Shown in pieces: positions 48,298 to 57,436 of a stretch of DNA of 64,000 bases. The notes below the pieces were generated by a model. It worked only from the letters and a program-made list of their open reading frames with translations. It made no database searches and was not told where the DNA came from. The translations under genes and the position numbers were made by a program. Positions within the stretch are counted from its first letter, which is position 1; the number at the start of each line of letters is the position of its first letter. Source of the stretch: a bacterium (GTDB taxonomy: Bacteria; Cyanobacteriota; Vampirovibrionia; Gastranaerophilales; UBA9971); assembly GCA_037147175.1 (NCBI GenBank), contig JBAWVS010000005.1:1-64000 (forward strand). Reading direction: 5' to 3'.

Positions 48298-49230
48298 ATA
48301 ATTTTCAATTATTTCAAGTTTAAAATCGTAAGAATCAAAGCTATATTTTACTCCCAGAGGCAAAGTTGTTTTTTGTTTACTGTGTGAAGCATTGAAACCA
48401 TATCCGATGGGGATATTTAAACCTTTAGTAAGCTCTTTTATGATGTTAACGGGTGTTAATTTATTACTATCAGCTGTTTCTGTTTCAATAATTGATGTAA
48501 ATTCCGCAAACAAAATTCCTGATACTTTTTCAAAAATTCCTGCAAGCTTTAGCTGCATAAGCATTCGGTCAATTTTATAAAGAGGTTCGCCTATATCTTC
48601 AAGCAGAAGAATTTTTCCTTGAAGTTCCGGAAAATATGGTGTACCCAGCAATCCGCACAAAATAGTCAAATTTCCGCCCATTAGTTCACCTTGAGTTTTT
48701 CCCGCAATAATACATTCGTAATTCAATTTATTTTCAAATTTGTATGGAATTTTTGCTTTTCCTTCAATAATTTTTTGGAAATTTTCTTCTGTGTATTTAT
48801 TTATTTCTTCCACCCCGAAATCAGAAAGGGCAAGAGGTCCATGAAAAGCTACTATTCCTGATTTTTTAACAAAATTATTCAATAAAGCAGTTATATCACT
48901 GTAACCCACAAAAATTTTAGGATTGTTTTTTATTATTTCCCAATCAATTTTTTCCAGAAGCCTGAAAGTCCCATAACCGCCCCGTGAGCAAATTATGGCT
49001 TTAATTTCATCATCTTTAAAGAAATTTATAAGATCAGAGAGTCTGTCAGCATCTTTTCCCGCAAGATAAGAGTTTTTGTTATCTGCATGAAAAGCTATTT
49101 TAACTTTATAGCCTTTGTTTTCAAAATATTTTTTGGCAAAGTCCCATGACTTCTCATCTTTTACAGCTCCGGCAGGGGAAATTATCCCTATCGTGTCGCC
49201 TTTTTTTAATTTTTTCGGAAGTATCGGCAT
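48289..49230 (-). CDS. ldcA: LD-carboxypeptidase (S66 family)
   Basis: Cytoplasmic enzyme that trims the terminal D-Ala from recycled muropeptide tetrapeptides. It begins LKKGDTIGIISPAGAV; CSRGGYGTFRLLEKID, the nucleophile Ser in VGYSDITALL, the Glu of LLLEDIGEPLYKIDRML and the His of NASHSKQKTTLPLG complete the S66 Ser-Glu-His set. The open frame runs up to 49296, but ATG 49230 (MPILPKKLKKGD) fits the family start; neither has a strong ribosome-binding site. Confidence 0.9.
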   Translation of the reverse strand: MPILPKKLKKGDTIGIISPAGAVKDEKSWDFAKKYFENKGYKVKIAFHADNKNSYLAGKDADRLSDLINFFKDDEIKAIICSRGGYGTFRLLEKIDWEIIKNNPKIFVGYSDITALLNNFVKKSGIVAFHGPLALSDFGVEEINKYTEENFQKIIEGKAKIPYKFENKLNYECIIAGKTQGELMGGNLTILCGLLGTPYFPELQGKILLLEDIGEPLYKIDRMLMQLKLAGIFEKVSGILFAEFTSIIETETADSNKLTPVNIIKELTKGLNIPIGYGFNASHSKQKTTLPLGVKYSFDSYDFKLEIIENYLT

Positions 49231-49451
49231 GAATTTTTCCAAATTTATTCTTACCCAAAAAGTGTCTTCTATGCTAAAAAGCATCAAACATTTCATATGC
49301 TGATTTCTTTTTTAAAGCACTATATAAAATTTTAACAGGAAGAAATTTTAATATATATAGAATTAAATTTATAAAGCGAACATAGACAAAAAATTTATAT
49401 GTTTTGTTTCTGTGATAGAATAAATAAAAATTTATAAAAGGAGAAATAGTT

Positions 49452-50087
49452 ATGTCTAAAAAAGAATATTTGGCAAAAATTTTTGTTGTGTTTGGGATTA
49501 CAACCCTGATTACGTGGATTGTTAATTTTATTATTTTAATAATTCCTTTTCAATTTAAGATTGCAAAGTGGGTATATTTGTTTTCTCAAGAAGTATCAGA
49601 AAGAAGTATCTTTCCTCTTTTAGGTCTTTTAGCCGTAGTTGGAGGAACTTATCTTTGCAATTCCGCTAAAGAATCCAAATGCAGATGTGCAGTCTGGGCA
49701 GAAAGAGTGTCCGCGGTGCTAAGTATATTTTTCTTTGCAGGACTTGTAACTATAGCAGTTGTTTACAGTCTTTCCGTAAGACCTCTTTTGGCTGATGTCA
49801 AAACACAAATTTTAGGTGAAGCAGATAAAGTAAAATCTCAAATAGTGATGATGGCTCAATCAAATCCAAGCATCAAACAAGAAAATATACAGAATGGACT
49901 GCAGGATTTAGAAAAAAGAGTTGGGATGGAGCTTGCGGGCGCAAAAAATGATATCATTACAAACAGTGTTAAAATTATTTTTGATCTTCTTGCTTTTGCT
50001 CTGGCATATTTAATATTGGCTGTTCTTCTTATTAAAATGTCCCTGCTAAAAGAGACTAAAGTAAAAACTGAAAGTTGTTTATTTTAA
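49452..50087 (+). CDS. Four-helix membrane protein (HpsJ-like topology)
   Basis: 211 residues with about four membrane segments (8-32, 50-66, 86-108, 172-195) and a charged, helical stretch of some 60 residues before the last one (ADKVKSQIVMMAQSNPS). Size and layout recall the cyanobacterial HpsJ family linked to hormogonium polysaccharide, but no motif clinches it. AAAGGAG lies about 8 bases before ATG. It is convergent with the next gene. Confidence 0.55.
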   Translation: MSKKEYLAKIFVVFGITTLITWIVNFIILIIPFQFKIAKWVYLFSQEVSERSIFPLLGLLAVVGGTYLCNSAKESKCRCAVWAERVSAVLSIFFFAGLVTIAVVYSLSVRPLLADVKTQILGEADKVKSQIVMMAQSNPSIKQENIQNGLQDLEKRVGMELAGAKNDIITNSVKIIFDLLAFALAYLILAVLLIKMSLLKETKVKTESCLF

Positions 50088-50088
50088 A

Positions 50089-51849
50089 TTAATTAGGCAG
50101 AGTTTCAAGCTGCCCGTATTTTTTAGTGCAGTCTTTTATAAAATCATAAAGTTCGGGATCTTTACGTTTTAAAACCGATCTGGTATTTGCTTCAGGAGAT
50201 TCGTAATTATCACTGTCGATTAACTTAACATGGGGTTTATAAATTGATATATAGGCTTCATAGCCCTGAGCAAAATATTCATGGCAGTTCAAAGCTGCAT
50301 AGCTGTCGAGGCATTTATTTTCTTTTTTAGCCTTATTATAAAGTTCTTCTAATCCGGCACAATCTTTTTTATCCAGTATATAGTCATGAAGATTATGTTT
50401 AAATTCATGTGCAACAGCATTATCTGATCTTTTAAGTAAAGTATTATTTATTACGGATGTATTACTGCCACAGGAGCCTTTAACTGACTCCCAAAAACGG
50501 CCGTTCCCTGTTCTTTTTCCTGTAAGATATTTTTTTATACCGGTAATAATGTCATTTGTAATAAAAAATTTTGCGCCCATTGCGGTCATTTCTTTTAAAG
50601 CGCCATGATAAGGAATAAGCGCCTCGTCTATACGATTTTTTTGTTTTGGATTCAAGTCTTCAATCCCATTAATATACTGGGCTCTTAATTTTTTATAATC
50701 TTTACGTTCTGACTTATCAAGAATTTGTTTATTTAAAAAACGATCTTCCTGATTAAAATGCCCCTGAGCTTTTTGCAGCAAAATATAAGCAGCATCATTA
50801 AGAGGAGAATCTGATTTGCTTATTTTTTCAAGAGTTGTTTTTATTTCATTTGGATGTTTTCTTAAGTAAAGTGTAAAAGAATGAAGCGCCATTTCTTTTA
50901 ATTCAAGGTCTTTGTCTGTATTTGACGGAGACTTTATTATTCCTGATAAAAGCTTATAGCTTTCTTCAGTTTTTACCCTGCCTGCACACCAAACCGCTGC
51001 AATTTTTAAAGAATGTTCAGATTTTTCATTTTTTAAAATTTCGGGGACGATTGTTTGTAATTGCAGATCACGAATTTTGCCGAGATTTATTAAAGCAGTT
51101 CTTTTATCTGTTTTAGAAGTCGTGTCTTTAATACTTTTTTGAACTTCCTGAAAAGCAGGATTCTCTTCAGGAATAATTCTTATCAAAAGGTCTAAAGCAC
51201 TTTTTTTGCAATCATCGGAATATTTTTCTTTAAGAATATCAAATAATAATTTTTGGGTTTTTTCTTTTGAGTTTGCGTCCAGATTGTCATAAATCAAATT
51301 TAACATGTAAATAGAGTTTAGTTTTATTCTTTTAGCAAAAAAAGAATTATCGGGAGTTTTTTTAATAATTTTTTCGATTAAAGGAAAGTGGGAAGAAAGA
51401 TCGCCTAAAGGGATTTTTATCGTTTTTAACATTATGTAGTGGCTAAAAAGCCCATATAAAGCGCACTCACGAAGTTTTGCTATGCATTCTTCTTTGTTTT
51501 CAGGTACAGGTTTCATTGCAGATGTCATTAAAGCACGATTTATATATCGTGCAGGATTTTCGGCTTCCTGCCAGAGTATTTTTTCTTCAAACTTTAACAA
51601 ATTGTGTTTATCTTTAACGTTTTCGCTTTGTTTCACTGTTTCCGCAAGTTTATTTAATGTTTGTATATCTTCCATATCTTCTATAAAATTTAAGGGAGAT
51701 GTGTCAAATTTGTCTATTGCTTGAGTTCCGCTAAATGACAATCCTGAAAATTTATTTTTAAGCAAACCGTAATTTTCATTGCGAGGGTTCCATGCAAGAG
51801 GCAATTTTGCAAGTTTATTATAAAAAATTAAATTGTTTTGAATCTGCAT
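50089..51849 (-). CDS. HEAT-like repeat protein with HExxH metallopeptidase motif
   Basis: 586 residues, no signal peptide or membrane helix. The middle (about 200-370) consists of alpha-helical HEAT-like repeats (LQTIVPEILKNEKSEHSLKIAAVWCAG). The C-terminal part holds AVAHEFKHNLHDY near residue 480, an HExxH zinc-protease motif, then NCHEYFAQGYEAYI about 40 residues on, which could give the third ligand as in gluzincins of the lethal-factor-like fold. Residues 1-45 are poorly structured and include LSFSG at 37-41. Host protease or secreted effector are both possible; substrate unknown. Ribosome-binding site weak. Confidence 0.6.
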   Translation of the reverse strand: MQIQNNLIFYNKLAKLPLAWNPRNENYGLLKNKFSGLSFSGTQAIDKFDTSPLNFIEDMEDIQTLNKLAETVKQSENVKDKHNLLKFEEKILWQEAENPARYINRALMTSAMKPVPENKEECIAKLRECALYGLFSHYIMLKTIKIPLGDLSSHFPLIEKIIKKTPDNSFFAKRIKLNSIYMLNLIYDNLDANSKEKTQKLLFDILKEKYSDDCKKSALDLLIRIIPEENPAFQEVQKSIKDTTSKTDKRTALINLGKIRDLQLQTIVPEILKNEKSEHSLKIAAVWCAGRVKTEESYKLLSGIIKSPSNTDKDLELKEMALHSFTLYLRKHPNEIKTTLEKISKSDSPLNDAAYILLQKAQGHFNQEDRFLNKQILDKSERKDYKKLRAQYINGIEDLNPKQKNRIDEALIPYHGALKEMTAMGAKFFITNDIITGIKKYLTGKRTGNGRFWESVKGSCGSNTSVINNTLLKRSDNAVAHEFKHNLHDYILDKKDCAGLEELYNKAKKENKCLDSYAALNCHEYFAQGYEAYISIYKPHVKLIDSDNYESPEANTRSVLKRKDPELYDFIKDCTKKYGQLETLPN

Positions 51850-52147
51850 TTGTTAATTCTTTACTTTTATAAAATGTTTCTGTTTTTTTAAAACAGCTGA
51901 ATTTAAAAAAATGCTTGTAAAAAATGCGAAAAACCTCATGATTTAGTGAAAACAGCCTTCGATAGTTATGAAAACCAACTTAATATTTCTTTAAAAATAC
52001 TATTTGCCTGAAAATCAAGGCTTTTTGTTTGAGATTCTACCCTATTTGAATTAACAACTTAAAATCCCATAGTCTTTTTATAGGATGGTTTACACCTGCC
52101 AGAGTGTTTTAAACTCATCCCTCGGAGGATGTCTTAAAAAATTAAAT
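51850..52147. other. Intergenic region with small hairpins
   Basis: About 300 bases between the HEAT-like protein gene and a doubtful small frame. CATCC-CTCG-GAGGATG forms a short hairpin near 52115. The plus-strand open frame can be extended back to 52085, but without a ribosome-binding site. No tRNA or other known RNA recognised. Confidence 0.35.
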
Positions 52148-52432
52148 ATGGCAAACTTAATCTATACAAAGAAAAATTTTTCTTTTAAGGGGGAATGCCT
52201 TATTCAAAGGCATTATATGGCATGTATAAATATTATTATTACCGGGGGAAGTAGTTTTTTTATGAACACAAACGAAGAGTGTCTGCTTTTATTTTTAAAA
52301 AATCCTGGAAGAATTGATAAAACAACCAGCGAATTAAAAAACTTTATTTTTTCAAGAAATGATAATATTATTAGTAGGGAGTTTGCTGTGACAAAAACCA
52401 GTAACCCTATTAATGCCAAATGGATCAGATAA
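52148..52432 (+). CDS. Doubtful small protein
   Basis: A 94-residue frame from ATG 52148 (starting MANLIYTKKNFSFKGE). It has no close ribosome-binding site; a GGAGG lies about 20 bases upstream. A later ATG at 52261 has GGGGGA at about 13 bases. The product is basic and low in recognisable features, but it contains SFKG near its start like other proteins in this window. It may be coding or part of a structured leader for the CHASE2 gene. Confidence 0.3.
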   Translation: MANLIYTKKNFSFKGECLIQRHYMACINIIITGGSSFFMNTNEECLLLFLKNPGRIDKTTSELKNFIFSRNDNIISREFAVTKTSNPINAKWIR

Positions 52433-52457
52433 AAAACAAAAAACTGCTTATAAAAAA

Positions 52458-52502
52458 ATTCCTCTCATGGCGCCGATAGGACTATTGTCGGAGCAGAGAG
52501 GA
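52458..52502 (+). ncRNA. Structured leader in front of the CHASE2-GGDEF gene
   Basis: CCTCTC (52460-52465) pairs with GAGAGG (52495-52500); inside lie a GGCGCC word and an imperfect CCGATA...TATTGTCGG stem. It ends about 25 bases before the start codon. It does not match the c-di-GMP riboswitch pattern I know. It may be a terminator-like hairpin for the preceding frame or a regulatory leader. Confidence 0.35.
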
Positions 52503-52527
52503 AAATTTTGTTAATTGAGGAATAAAA

Positions 52528-54390
52528 ATGGAAAAATTAAAAATTTTTTGGGATAAAAAATTATTCAGACAAAGTTCATATTTTGTATTTGTTATTTTAA
52601 CTATATTTTTTCTAAATTTTCTGGCTAATAAAGTTTTTGATATCGGAAAACTGCTTGAAGCTTATGAGTTGAAGACTTATGATCTCAGGCTTCAAATGAC
52701 AAGAAAAACAAAAAAAATTAATCCTAAAATTGTTATTCTGAGTATAGACAACGTAAGCCTGGAAATTCTGGAAGAAGACTTGGGGCGTTGGCCGTGGAGC
52801 AGGGATGTTTATACTGATACAATAAATTATCTTGAAAAAGGCGATGTAGGCCTTTTGGATTTTGATATGATGTTTGTAGGCTACCAGAAGGGCTTTAGAG
52901 ATAAAGACATTGAATTTGCAAACACAATAGCAAAACATAATAATGTATACGTTTCCATGAGTTTTGAGGACAGGAGTGGAGTGAAAAACACGCCTGATTT
53001 GCCTGTTTCATTGAAAGCGGATTTGGAAAATCACAGTAAAACTATAAATTTTCAAGATTCCGGTATTAATTATTACCCTATTTTAATTTTAGACAGGCTA
53101 ATTAACAGCACCAAAAATATAGGAATTATAAATTTCAAAAGGGATGAAGAAGATAAAATTGCCCGCAGAAGTCCTACTTTTCTAAAATATAAAGAAAATT
53201 ATTATCCTTATATGGCTTTTAAATTAGCATTAGATTATATAAAAAAACATGAAAAAGTTAAATCGGATAAGTTTGTAATTAACGAAAAAAATCAAATTTT
53301 ATTCGGCAACAGAAACATTCAGCTTGATGATAAAGGTTCTATGATTATTAATTGGTACGGTCGTGAGCATTCTTTTGAATATATTCCTTTTTGGAAAGTT
53401 TATAAATCAATAGAAAATGAAAAAAAAGGATTGCCGCCGATAATACCAAAAGATTATTTCAAAGACAAAGTTGTTTTTGTCGGGGCAACCGCCATTTCTT
53501 TATTTGACCTGAAAAGCACACCGTTAAGCAGTGTTTATCCCGGTGTTGAAATACAGGCAACTGTTTTAAACAATATACTTGATAATAATCCTATAAAAAG
53601 AGCTTCAGATAATATCAATATTGGAATTTGTCTCTTACTGGGGCTTTTAATAGCGATAGCTGTCATAAAAATCCGACAGCCCCTTATCTCAACCCTTATT
53701 TCTATAATGGTTTTGTCTTCTTATATCGGTTTTGCTTCCTATATGCTTAATGAGCATAATTTATGGCTTGATGTGTTGCCGCAGGCTGTTTTTGTAATAC
53801 TTGCTTTTACATTTATGTTTATTATCAAATATGTCCTTAAATCAAAAGATTTTGATTACACTTATAAACTTGCAACCACTGACGGACTTACAAATCTGTA
53901 CAATCACAGGTATTTTCAGGAACATTTGACAAAATGTATGAAAAAAGCTGATAAAAACAACACCCGTTTTGCTTTAGTCCTTATAGATATTGACCATTTC
54001 AAAAAATTTAACGACACTTACGGACACCAGGCAGGAGATGAGGTTTTAAGACAGGTTGGACAGACACTTAGAAAAGCCGTTAAGGCTCGTGATCTTGTCG
54101 CAAGGTATGGCGGAGAAGAAATGGTGATTATTCTCGACAACGCACATACCGAAGCTGCGTTAAAAGCGGCAAACAGAATTTGTCAAACAATCGCGGAAAA
54201 AAAATTCGAGCTTGCGGAAAAGCTTACTGTTACTGTAACAATAAGCTTAGGAGTTTCTGTTTATCCTATTGACGGAAAAAATTCGACCGAACTTATAGAA
54301 TTTGCCGATCAGGGGCTTTATAGAGCCAAACATAACGGACGTAATCAGGTCGGCTCCATCCCCGAAATTAAAATTATTGTCGCAGAATAA
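52528..54390 (+). CDS. CHASE2-domain diguanylate cyclase
   Basis: Makes cyclic di-GMP in response to an extracytoplasmic signal. Membrane helix at about 15-35, an extracytoplasmic CHASE2 domain (KIVILSIDNVSLEIL; RWPWSRDVYTDTINYL; GLLDFDMMF; KDKVVFVGATA), then three membrane helices (about 370-445) and a GGDEF domain with TTDGLTNLYNHRYF, DIDHFKKFNDTYGHQAGDEVL and the active site RYGGEEM (GGEEM at 528-532). The RxxD inhibitory site position reads KARD, so product feedback may be lost. 620 residues. GAGGA precedes ATG. Confidence 0.93.
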   Translation: MEKLKIFWDKKLFRQSSYFVFVILTIFFLNFLANKVFDIGKLLEAYELKTYDLRLQMTRKTKKINPKIVILSIDNVSLEILEEDLGRWPWSRDVYTDTINYLEKGDVGLLDFDMMFVGYQKGFRDKDIEFANTIAKHNNVYVSMSFEDRSGVKNTPDLPVSLKADLENHSKTINFQDSGINYYPILILDRLINSTKNIGIINFKRDEEDKIARRSPTFLKYKENYYPYMAFKLALDYIKKHEKVKSDKFVINEKNQILFGNRNIQLDDKGSMIINWYGREHSFEYIPFWKVYKSIENEKKGLPPIIPKDYFKDKVVFVGATAISLFDLKSTPLSSVYPGVEIQATVLNNILDNNPIKRASDNINIGICLLLGLLIAIAVIKIRQPLISTLISIMVLSSYIGFASYMLNEHNLWLDVLPQAVFVILAFTFMFIIKYVLKSKDFDYTYKLATTDGLTNLYNHRYFQEHLTKCMKKADKNNTRFALVLIDIDHFKKFNDTYGHQAGDEVLRQVGQTLRKAVKARDLVARYGGEEMVIILDNAHTEAALKAANRICQTIAEKKFELAEKLTVTVTISLGVSVYPIDGKNSTELIEFADQGLYRAKHNGRNQVGSIPEIKIIVAE

Positions 54391-54394
54391 TTTA

Positions 54395-55276
54395 TTAGGA
54401 GAGTTTTTCTGCGTAAATATATGCTGTTGGCGAATTTATGGTTATTGTTCTTCCGTCTAAATCCTGTTTTAATCTTTCAATAAATTCATTTACTTCATTT
54501 TCTGAAAAATATTGAAGATATTTTTCTTTTACTGTAGGTTTCCCCGGACTTGGAGGGGTGTTAAGCCATGGCTCAATCATTTCTTTAGAAACAGGATAAG
54601 TTGAATACTGAACAACTATCTCTATGTTTATATTTTTAAAACCGGCTTTTTCAAAGTCTTTTTTCAATGAATGTTCATCAAAGTTCATAAGCGGGTCATT
54701 TTCATCAGAAACCATTTTATCTTCAGCTTCTTTCAGTTCCTGATAATTAGGATAATTTTCGGGAGTCATAAGCTCATAATATTTAGTATTTTTGCTTATA
54801 ATAGGCTCAAAAACAGAAACTCTTCCTCCTTGTTTTAATATCCTGAAAAATTCATTTATTGCTTTAAATTTATCAAGAATATGAACCATTACTGATCTCA
54901 TAACAACTACGTCAATGCAATTTTCAGGAAGCTTTGTATCAGAAGCATCTGTCTGAATAAAATCCATTTCTTTTTCCATTCCACAGGCTTTTGCAATTTT
55001 AAAACATTCTTCAACACAATCATTAAAGGCATCAGAGGCGATAACCCTTCCTGAACCGTCCATTTCTTTGAGCCTTTCATAAGCTCCGAAAGAAAGGAGC
55101 CCGTTTCCTGTGCCTATATCGATAAGAATATCGTCAGGTTTCAAATTGGCTCTGTCAAGGACTTTATCTCTTACCTGACATAGCCATAAAAGCGTTTGCT
55201 GTTTTTGTTCTTCAGACATATATGAAAATCTTGAATTTTTCAGCCATTCTGTCCATGTTTTTACCAGTTCAGACAT
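54395..55276 (-). CDS. SAM-dependent methyltransferase (class I)
   Basis: 293 residues. Motif I LIDIGTGNGLLSFGA binds SAM, the acidic end of strand 2 is in VIASDAF, and CIDVVVMRSVMVHI and FRILKQGGRVSVFEP are motifs IV and V. The N-terminal helices (WTEWLKNSRFSYMSEEQKQQTLLW) and a C-terminal extension surround it. Substrate unknown. GGGAAG lies 4-5 bases before ATG. It is convergent with the CHASE2 gene and stands alone. Confidence 0.82.
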   Translation of the reverse strand: MSELVKTWTEWLKNSRFSYMSEEQKQQTLLWLCQVRDKVLDRANLKPDDILIDIGTGNGLLSFGAYERLKEMDGSGRVIASDAFNDCVEECFKIAKACGMEKEMDFIQTDASDTKLPENCIDVVVMRSVMVHILDKFKAINEFFRILKQGGRVSVFEPIISKNTKYYELMTPENYPNYQELKEAEDKMVSDENDPLMNFDEHSLKKDFEKAGFKNINIEIVVQYSTYPVSKEMIEPWLNTPPSPGKPTVKEKYLQYFSENEVNEFIERLKQDLDGRTITINSPTAYIYAEKLS

Positions 55277-55513
55277 TTATCTTCCCTTTTATAAATTAAA
55301 ACTGTAATCGCTTTGTTATTAAAGACATCATAATATAATAAAGAAGAAAAGCTTTTAAAATTAATCAATATAATACAACCAAAGTATTTTACAAAAAAAT
55401 CTATAATTCAAAGTAGAAATATGTTGAAAAAAGCTTTATACTTTATAATTACATGATATAGTTTATCAATTGGCTGATGAAAATTAAATGACAAACTTAT
55501 AGGGGAAAAATAA

Positions 55514-55876
55514 ATGGATTCTCAACGCCGCTGGTATGATAATGACCCAACTTTGAGTGAAGCAATGGAATTATTATCCATGTCTCCTGATGATTCAAAA
55601 GATATGGCTGCTGATTTTATTTTAAAACTTCAGGAGGTTATAGCCTCAGATATTATAGAAAAAGTTTATCAAACAGTAAAAAGATACGAAGGCAAAGGCA
55701 CCAGGTGGTATGACAGCGATCCTGTAATGCTTAAAGCTATAGAATTATTAAGAGTTGCGCCTCTGAATATTCAAAAAGCCGCTGCTAAAAAACTTTTAAA
55801 AGCTCTTTCTTCCCAAGAACTTGATGAACTTCAAAAAGAATTTGATATTATTGATTCACAAGATATTGAAGCTTAA
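55514..55876 (+). CDS. Small protein with duplicated RWYD motif
   Basis: 120 residues, soluble and helical. Two halves share a motif: RRWYDNDPTLSEAMELLSMSP (residues 5-25) and TRWYDSDPVMLKAIELLRVAP (63-83), each followed by an amphipathic helix. This points to an internal duplication. AGGGG lies about 8 bases upstream of ATG. It precedes folE2 by 14 bases in the same direction, so it is likely co-expressed with it. Function unknown. Confidence 0.75.
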   Translation: MDSQRRWYDNDPTLSEAMELLSMSPDDSKDMAADFILKLQEVIASDIIEKVYQTVKRYEGKGTRWYDSDPVMLKAIELLRVAPLNIQKAAAKKLLKALSSQELDELQKEFDIIDSQDIEA

Positions 55877-55890
55877 ATAAGAAATAAATA

Positions 55891-56730
55891 ATGACATATT
55901 CAGAACTTAAAGACATCCAAAACTCAAAAGACCATAGGGGTATTGATATTCAGAGTGTTGGTGTCAGGAATGTCGAAGTTCCTTTAATTATCCAGAGAAA
56001 GAACGACTGCGAATCAGGAGTGAATACAGAAACAAATTCATTCCCGAAAGAACAGGTTGTAAGCGCAAAAGCAAAAATGAGTGTATCTCTCCCTAAAGAA
56101 TATAGGGGTACTCACATGTCCCGTTTTATTGAAATTCTTTGCGAATGGGGGCAAAGAAATCTTCTTGGAGTCGATATAGAAGGTTGTCTTCAGGAAATGA
56201 AAGCCCGACTCGAAGCAAAAAGCGCAAAAGTTAAATTTGAATTTAAATATTTTATAGATAAACAGGCTCCTTTAAGTAAACTTTCCAGTCCGATGGGCTA
56301 TAAATGCTCTTTTGAGGGTATTTTAAACGAGCATGACTATAAATTTATTTTAGGGGTTTCCGTTCCTGTAACCACGCTTTGCCCTTGCAGCAAAGAAATT
56401 TCTGATTACGGAGCTCATAACCAGAGAACCATAGTAAAAGCCAGAATCAGCTATGATCCAAATAAAATTATATGGCTCGAAGATCTTATAGAATTAATAG
56501 AAAAATGCGGAAGTTGCCCTATTTATCCGCTTTTAAAACGTGAAGACGAAAAATTTGTAACAGAACAGGCTTATAATAATCCTAAATTCATTGAGGACAT
56601 CTTGAGAGACGTTATTTCTGAAATCAGAAAGCTTCCCGAGGTTACATGGTTTGAGATTGATTGCGAGGCTCATGAAAGTATTCACAACCATTCTGCCTGG
56701 GCTCACCATGAGGAAAGCCTCTCAGGTTAA
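55891..56730 (+). CDS. folE2: GTP cyclohydrolase FolE2
   Basis: Type IB cyclohydrolase that opens GTP for folate (and in some bacteria queuosine) synthesis, replacing FolE. Motifs: LPKEYRGTHMSRFIEIL, VTTLCPCSKEISDYGAHNQRT with the metal-binding cysteine, and the C-terminal HESIHNHSAWA. 279 residues, normal for the family. FolE2 commonly serves under zinc limitation, but no Zur-like site is seen here. Its stop codon interlocks with that of the convergent next gene. Confidence 0.95.
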   Translation: MTYSELKDIQNSKDHRGIDIQSVGVRNVEVPLIIQRKNDCESGVNTETNSFPKEQVVSAKAKMSVSLPKEYRGTHMSRFIEILCEWGQRNLLGVDIEGCLQEMKARLEAKSAKVKFEFKYFIDKQAPLSKLSSPMGYKCSFEGILNEHDYKFILGVSVPVTTLCPCSKEISDYGAHNQRTIVKARISYDPNKIIWLEDLIELIEKCGSCPIYPLLKREDEKFVTEQAYNNPKFIEDILRDVISEIRKLPEVTWFEIDCEAHESIHNHSAWAHHEESLSG

Positions 56731-57230
56731 GGTTGTTTAATTCCCATCCCTGTTAATTTGCTACGAGGGACTTTAATTGTAACTTCCTCAGAAAGATCCA
56801 AATTAAAACTCAGGACTTCTTTGCTGGTGGGTAGTTTTGAACCTGCAGGACTGTAGGTGGGGTTTCCTTTTTGTATAACTGTATGTAAATCAGCTTCTTC
56901 AACTGATGAAGGTTTTATATGTTCTCCAAGTTGAACTTCAAACTCTTTTACAATTCCTGTAACTTTTTTTCTTATTTTTTCAATATTTTTTGGATCAGTA
57001 ACTTCTTGACCAAGTCTTTTTACCATATTAACCAGACTTGAAGCAGTTTTTGAATGTCCCAAGCTGCTTTGACCCATACGTCCATCAACAAAAGTAACCA
57101 AATCTTTATTTTTATCTACCCATATTCCTACCGAAGGGACTCCTGTATAATGAGACCTAAAAATATTCACACCGTTAAACGACGGTTTGCAAATCTGTTT
57201 AGTAAATGGCTGATTAGTAATATTTTGCAT
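56727..57230 (-). CDS. Small soluble protein of unknown function with N-terminal SFNG
   Basis: 167 residues; I do not recognise it. It opens with a loosely structured MQNITNQPFTKQICKPSFNG, then a compact region (VPSVGIWVDKNKDLVTFVDGR), helices with KIRKKVTGIVKEFEVQLGE, and a C-terminal beta-like end (LDLSEEVTIKVPRSKL). AAGGGAT lies about 9 bases before ATG, so it is likely translated. No signal peptide. The SFxG near the start resembles that of the 5'-nucleotidase and the HEAT-like protein. Confidence 0.65.
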   Translation of the reverse strand: MQNITNQPFTKQICKPSFNGVNIFRSHYTGVPSVGIWVDKNKDLVTFVDGRMGQSSLGHSKTASSLVNMVKRLGQEVTDPKNIEKIRKKVTGIVKEFEVQLGEHIKPSSVEEADLHTVIQKGNPTYSPAGSKLPTSKEVLSFNLDLSEEVTIKVPRSKLTGMGIKQP

Positions 57231-57327
57231 AATTGGTTAATCCCTTATTTTTAATTCTATAAATTATATTTAGAATAAATTATATTGTCAAATAATATTA
57301 TAAATGCGTGAATATTTAACTTTAATT

Positions 57328-57372
57328 ATTGGATTGCTACGTCGGGCTTCTAGCCCTCCTCGCAATGACAAT
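57328..57372. repeat. REP-like element, inner part only
   Basis: ATTGGATTGCTACGTCGGGC...CTCCTCGCAATGACAAT is the inner arm type of the nested repeats (GATTGCTTCGC...CGCAATGA). A small internal stem GGGCT/AGCCC is present. The outer arms are missing. Confidence 0.6.
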
Positions 57373-57436
57373 CCCTAATACAAAAGAGAATAAACGCCAG
57401 ACAGATCCTTCGCTTTGCTCAGGAGGAGAGCTTTAC

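Noticed and set aside
52213-52419. Antisense open frame opposite the doubtful small protein
   Set aside because: No ribosome-binding site and no recognisable features; likely chance.
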